Origin: CAZLPW01 sp964561495
GTDB lineage: Bacteria; Fidelibacterota; Marinisomatia; Marinisomatales; UBA1611
DNA length: 9,363 nt
NCBI GenBank assembly: GCA_964561495.1
Contig: CAZLPW010000075.1
Location: forward strand, 1-9,363
Direction of reading: 5' to 3'
In this document: piece by piece, positions 6,901-9,363 of the stretch
Layout of the letters: each line of letters opens with the position of its first letter
How positions within the stretch are numbered: the stretch's first letter is position 1
Position numbers and translations under genes: made by a program
The notes under the pieces: generated by a model
What the model was told of the DNA's origin: nothing
Databases searched by the model: none
The model's input: the letters and a program-made list of their open reading frames with translations, nothing else

Positions 6901-9363
6901 CGCTCCAGTATTTAGGCAGCGGCACCGGACTAGATTCTGTGACCATCAGCGCAACCCTCTCTGGGGCAGCGTTTAATCCCATAAACCAGCACTACTATGA
7001 TTTTATAGATGGAGCCTTTACCTGGGAACAGGCCAAGGCAGATGCTGAGAGCAAAACGTTTAACGGACTCTCTGGCTATCTGGCTACATCAACAAGCGCT
7101 GAGGAGAATGCGTTCATTGCTGAAAAAGCAGGAAACTCTTCTGCCTGGCTCGGCGGATCTGATCTGGAGATCGAGGGTACCTGGAAGTGGGTAGCGGGCC
7201 CAGAAGTGGGGACAGTGTTTTTAACGCCTGGATGCGGACAGGGTCTGGTAGGTGACTGCTCTGAGACAGGCGAATACAATCAGTGGAACGGTGGAGAGCC
7301 AAACAACGCTGGGGATGAGGATGCGATTGAAATTTTGGCTGGTGGAACAGGAAAGTGGAACGATCTCCCTAAAAACTCAAGCGCGAGGCCCTACATCATC
7401 GAGTATGGTGGCTTTGGAGAGGAAGTAGAGCAGGAAGGCACAGGAGTTATTTATGTGGAGGTTCCTGACCCTGAGCCAGTGAGTATCGAAATAGTCTCTG
7501 GCAATAGCTACAACCCCGGATTCGCGAGAGTCGGTGATATCGTAAGTGTACACTTCGTAATGGACCGAAGCATCACACAGCCAACGGTCAAAATAGCGGG
7601 ACAAGACGCTAGCGTTAGTGGCAATGATATTGAGTGGAGCGCCTATCGAGAGATGACTGAGTCCGATGCCCCGGGTCTTGTTAATTTTGAGATCGATATT
7701 TATGGTGGCGCCCTAAGCGGACAAGGTGTATACAGCCAGACAACAAATTCAACCAGCATCGTTTTCGATAAGACAGCGCCAGCTGTCAGCTCTGTGTCAC
7801 CCGTTTTTAGTCAGGCTAGGTACATTCTCGGAGACTCTATTGACTTTGAGATGAAGTTTACTGAGCCTGTATATATTAATCCTGTACAGGGATCTGGTCC
7901 ATTTATAACGCTTGATCTTGGTGATAGCCTCAGTGGAGCTACATATGCAACCGGATCAGGAACTCAAAATTTAGTTTTTCGTTATTTCGTAAATGAGGGT
8001 GACTACAGTCAGGACCTGGACTACACAAGTGAAAGTGCCTTTGTTTTTTCAGAGGGACAGGTAACGGATCACGCAGGAAACGCTACCAACGGCCTGCTGC
8101 CAGCATTGGGGAGTGAGGGGTCGCTCGGTTTTTATGATATTCTTGTTGACGGTGAGCGTCCGTTCATAAAAGAGTCCACAATCTATTCTGGACACGCTAA
8201 CTCTGGTTATGCTTCATCTGGTGAGGAGGTCAATCTTAGTTTTTTAACTAGTGAGCCAATCGCAACTCCGGTGGTCTATATCTCAGGGCAGTCGGTAATG
8301 ATCAGTGGCAGCGGAGACACGCTCTGGACTGCTACAAAAATTATGAGTGATAGCGACAGCGAGGGTCCAGTATCCTTTAGCGTCTCTGTCGCAGACATTA
8401 ACGGAAACTCGGCGACTGATCTTTACTCAAGCACCACAGACTCAAGCAGTGTAAGCTTTGATAAAACGGAGCCTGAGTTATTATCTTTAAGTTTTACTTC
8501 AGATAATCAGACGAGCCCATACCATGCGAAAACAGGGCACACGCTTACGCTAAATATTGAGGCCGATGAGACAGTGGAGCAGCCTCTTGTCTCAGTAGGT
8601 GGAAACACTGTCGAATTAGTAGGTGGAGAAAAGAACTGGGTTGCTTCCTATATCGTGACTGATTCTGATCAGGAGGGGGTGATCTCTTTTAGTCTTACTA
8701 TAAAAGACCTAGCTGGAAATTCTTTTTCTGATATATCTAGCACGTTAGATGGTTCAACGATAGCTATAGACAGGACCGCTCCGAATATTACAGATGTTTC
8801 CATAGTCTCATCCAACGCCTACGATAGCACCCTGGCGATTCCTGGTGATGTTGTTTCTGTTAGCATTGCGGTTGATGAATCCGTTCCCGCGCCTGAGGTT
8901 TTAATCTCAGGCTCAAGCGCTCAGCTATCAGGCTCTGGAAAGGTTTGGGTAGCCAGTCGGACAATGAGCGATTCTGATGATAACGGAGAAATAAATTTTT
9001 TAATAAACTATAAAGATTTTGCCAATAACACAGGCTCGGAGATGACATCTGCAACCGACAGCAGCCAAATTTTCTATGATAAAACCTTGCCAGAGATTAC
9101 TTTTTTAAATATTTCCTCAGACAATGAATACACCGACTCAGTTGCAATCGCCGGTGACACGGTCACCCTGGTCTTCCAAGTTAGTGAGAGTATACGTTAT
9201 CCAATTCTTAGTATTGGTGGTGAGGATGTAGCGATCGATACTGGTGATGTAGATCAGTCCTCGGGTATTGTTTTGTGGGAAGCGCGTAAGGCTATGGACT
9301 GGGATGATACAGAGGGTGTCCTTGATTTTAATATAGATTACAGGGACATTGGAGGAAACATCG
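928..9363 (+). CDS. Giant modular secreted surface protein (3' partial, contains assembly gap)
   Basis: This is probably a cell-surface adhesin or glycan-binding protein of at least about 2,811 residues; the C terminus is beyond the window. Residue numbers below assume a gap of 8 bases. Residues 1-21 are a signal peptide (MKSRILK, a hydrophobic run, AFG before Gln22). Then come an acidic beta-sandwich (22-147), beta-helix 1 (148-599), DUF285 repeats (610-835), LamG 1 (840-1056), LamG 2 (1070-1280), a Cys-bounded linker (1297-1317), LamG 3 (1325-1542), beta-helix 2 (1547-1897), an unassigned segment (about 1899-2015), a C-type lectin-like domain (2016-2161) and six or more Ig-like repeats (2185 to the end). 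I read every codon from 1143 to 9363 and found no stop. The part before the gap is in another frame only because the 10-N spacer is not the true length. The start overlaps the cohesin-like lipoprotein gene, suggesting joint production. I see no catalytic motif. By analogy with the neighbour at 2-88, a type IX tail may lie beyond the window. Binding to polysaccharide or particles is an inference from the domain types. Confidence 0.85.
994..1370 (+). other. N-terminal acidic beta-sandwich domain of the giant protein
   Basis: Directly after the signal peptide is a segment with strands such as SSVYVYVEDADQNTD and, past the gap, ETVTLNETGVSTGVFTGSI. The Asp-rich first half and the Thr-Gly-Val-Phe-x-Gly-Ser-Ile ending are a pattern I recognise from long bacterial and archaeal surface proteins, where the two halves belong to one domain. 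That continuity is the main reason to join the sequences on both sides of the N run. The acidic loop could bind calcium; this is an inference. Confidence 0.5.
1133..1142. other. Assembly gap (10 N) with wrong length by frame
   Basis: Ten N interrupt the giant gene. The frame before the gap has its codons starting at 1 modulo 3 and the frame after it at 0 modulo 3, so reading straight through meets a false stop at 1168-1170. If the real missing length is 2 modulo 3 (for example 8 or 11 bases), the two halves join in one frame and complete one domain. The N count is therefore a placeholder or a slightly wrong estimate. Confidence 0.85.
1371..2726 (+). other. Right-handed beta-helix domain 1 of the giant protein
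   Basis: The segment opens with the capping pattern common in bacterial beta-helix proteins: TTWPISDSPILVTGDVTVPD, then LTIDPGVEVRF, then a predicted turn IVAVGSASDSIRFVS. Many short N-rich rungs follow (NDNYFNNV, FQGNQIS, FKNNNLERV, EKNTL, RYNTI, YNNNMVNND). It closes with FNWWG near 2601-2615 and NISSIYDMFDD before YAYWL. Such domains bind or cleave polysaccharide in known families, but no pectate-lyase-type or other catalytic residues stand out, so I call only the fold. Confidence 0.65.
2757..3434 (+). repeat. DUF285 / BspA-type surface repeat domain with seven 25-residue units
   Basis: The lead-in FKPQAKAELQTAVDLWCSD is typical of the start of this family (DUF285; bacterial surface protein 26-residue repeat). 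Seven Trp codons then fall at 2853, 2928, 3003, 3078, 3153, 3228 and 3303, exactly 75 bases apart each time. The unit is roughly W-[DN]-V-S-x-[VA]-[TN]-x-M-x-x-M-F, followed by F-[NS]-x-[DN]-[IL] about six residues later. The block ends with a Cys, two Trp-rich turns and Cys at 3432-3434. In known proteins these units form curved solenoid surfaces involved in adhesion. The exact 25-residue period is shorter by one residue than the family name suggests. Confidence 0.85.
3447..4097 (+). other. LamG/concanavalin-like domain 1
   Basis: This segment of 217 residues begins FSLSFDGIDDYVEAPP and includes FTIESWIKL, the core strand QWHHVALVRSDDGRLELFIDG and the closing HFNFNEGAG, LSDLSGNNNNGTI and GATWV. 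This is the laminin-G-like jelly-roll layout found in many extracellular carbohydrate- or protein-binding modules. A Cys-Cys pair at 3804-3809 and a further Cys at 3915-3917 are unusual for the three LamG copies here. Confidence 0.8.
4137..4769 (+). other. LamG/concanavalin-like domain 2
   Basis: This 211-residue copy opens NYSLSFDGLDDGVSLL and carries AWHYATATYDGQAIKLYLDG, then GNIDDFAFWDFALTQAEI and a close at AYWDFNEGEG and GTIDGAVWS. The IDDFAFWDFALTQAEI strand-helix is the classic LamG-like sub-motif and is better preserved here than in copy 1. A Pro-Asp-Ser linker separates it from the Cys-bounded loop that follows. Confidence 0.8.
4818..4880 (+). other. Cys-bounded Asp/Asn-rich linker (GCTD...DGSC)
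   Basis: These 21 residues start GCTDELASNYN and end DINDGSC. It is the short element very common in long secreted proteins of Bacteroidetes and Marinimicrobia, usually in the form GCTD-x-x-A-x-N-Y-N-x-x-A-x-x-D-D-G-S-C. The two Cys may form a disulfide and the Asp/Asn cluster may hold calcium; both are inferences. It sits between LamG 2 and LamG 3 and looks like a module boundary. Confidence 0.75.
4902..5555 (+). other. LamG/concanavalin-like domain 3, AT-rich
   Basis: This 218-residue copy opens EYSLSFDGVNDKVLIG and includes FHTIVVSFKNEDYFRLYLDG, FNGLINKISISHKSMSLSEI and a close at QWKFEAGTG, DHSGNGNHGTI and GATWES. The DNA differs from its surroundings: hand-counted lines inside it are about 27-33% GC (4921-4980 is 28%, 5161-5220 is 27%, 5221-5280 is 33%), and GAA and CAA dominate over GAG and CAG. 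That suggests a separate origin for this module. Confidence 0.8.
5568..6620 (+). other. Right-handed beta-helix domain 2
   Basis: The domain opens WHVSSSGLDNNDGSAQSPFE and continues TIQKGIDSAIDGDTVFVYEG with YTENIDLSGKNINLIG, the usual start of DUF1565-type parallel beta-helices. Repeated rungs end in Gly-rich turns: LGGGVML, RGGGIYLL, DGGGIYV and NGGAFLQ. The closing DLDPVFCDSGSGDFSLAS with SPCLGSG and GAYDQGC is typical of the C-terminal cap of these repeats in marine surface proteins. Related domains bind or degrade polysaccharides. No clear catalytic cluster is visible, so a binding or structural role is more likely. Confidence 0.8.
6624..6974 (+). other. Unassigned beta-rich segment before the lectin domain
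   Basis: About 117 residues run from IYFEVSMAVPADTLEVG to SVTISATLSGAAF. The second half, with INSALSTLQYLGSGTGLDSV, resembles the strand pair that often precedes C-type lectin or cadherin-like domains in long bacterial proteins. I cannot name the family. It is in frame and free of stops, with codon use like the lectin domain that follows. Confidence 0.4.
6975..7412 (+). other. C-type lectin-like domain with EPN motif
   Basis: This is 146 residues long. The start HYYDFIDGAFTWEQAKADAE and then GYLATSTSAEENAFI are the typical N-terminal half, and AWLGGSDLEIEGTWKWVAG is the WIG-like core. Near the binding site are NGGEPNN (EPN at 7296-7304) and WND at 7356-7364, the pair that coordinates calcium and sugar in mannose-type C-type lectins. 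Only two Cys are present (7233-7235 and 7257-7259), so the canonical disulfide framework is missing, as is common in bacterial versions. Sugar specificity is an inference. Confidence 0.8.
7482..9363 (+). repeat. Tandem Ig-like repeats of about 100 residues (array continues past window)
   Basis: Units run at 7482-7781, 7782-8162, 8163-8474, 8475-8783, 8784-9092 and 9093 to the edge. Most boundaries fall at a D-[KR]-T-x-P signature (DKTAP, DKTEP, DRTAP, DKTLP). Units 1, 3, 4, 5 and 6 are one family of 100-104 residues with a central Trp strand followed by an acidic turn (MSDSD, VTDSD, MTESD, MDWDD). Unit 2 is a different type, longer (127 residues), with FTEPVYI, GSGTQNLVFRYFV and DHAGNAT. Such arrays usually act as stalks that hold binding domains away from the cell, and many bind calcium. 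The last unit is cut by the window end. Confidence 0.75.

Overview
The window looks like a draft-assembly fragment (it contains a run of 10 N) from an uncultured, probably marine bacterium of the Fibrobacteres-Chlorobi-Bacteroidetes (FCB) side of the tree. Candidatus Marinimicrobia (SAR406) is my best guess. This rests on protein style only: a type IX secretion-like C-terminal tail, LamG, DUF285 and beta-helix modules, a GCTD...NYN...DGSC linker, and a low-GC genome. No marker gene is present, so the taxonomic call is an inference.

Layout: (1) Positions 2-88 are the last 28 codons of an upstream gene, whose end resembles a Por/type IX secretion (or FlgD-Ig-like) C-terminal tail. (2) Positions 89-296 are non-coding. 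They hold a weak hairpin, a possible Bacteroidetes-style -7 element and a perfect 10-bp AT-rich inverted repeat. (3) Positions 297-938 encode a small predicted lipoprotein with a cohesin-like beta-sandwich. (4) From 928, overlapping that gene by 11 bases, one enormous open frame runs off the right edge: 8.4 kb and at least about 2,810 residues with no stop.

The long frame is broken in appearance only. The N run at 1133-1142 is a placeholder whose length is wrong by frame, and the reading frame from 1143 to 9363 is completely open when read codon by codon. The encoded protein is a secreted modular surface protein. In order it has a signal peptide, an acidic beta-sandwich domain, a right-handed beta-helix, seven DUF285 repeats of exactly 25 residues, two LamG/concanavalin-like domains, a Cys-bounded Asp/Asn-rich linker, a third (AT-rich) LamG domain, a second beta-helix, an unassigned segment, a C-type lectin-like domain with an EPN motif, and at least six Ig-like repeats continuing past the window.

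The genes plausibly act together at the cell surface. The lipoprotein and the giant protein are translationally coupled, and the neighbouring gene carries a secretion-type tail. The many carbohydrate-binding-type modules suggest adhesion to, or capture of, polysaccharide or particles. No enzyme active site, RNA gene, mobile element or CRISPR array was seen. The domain types are known. The particular combination and the coupling to a cohesin-like lipoprotein are the parts worth following up.
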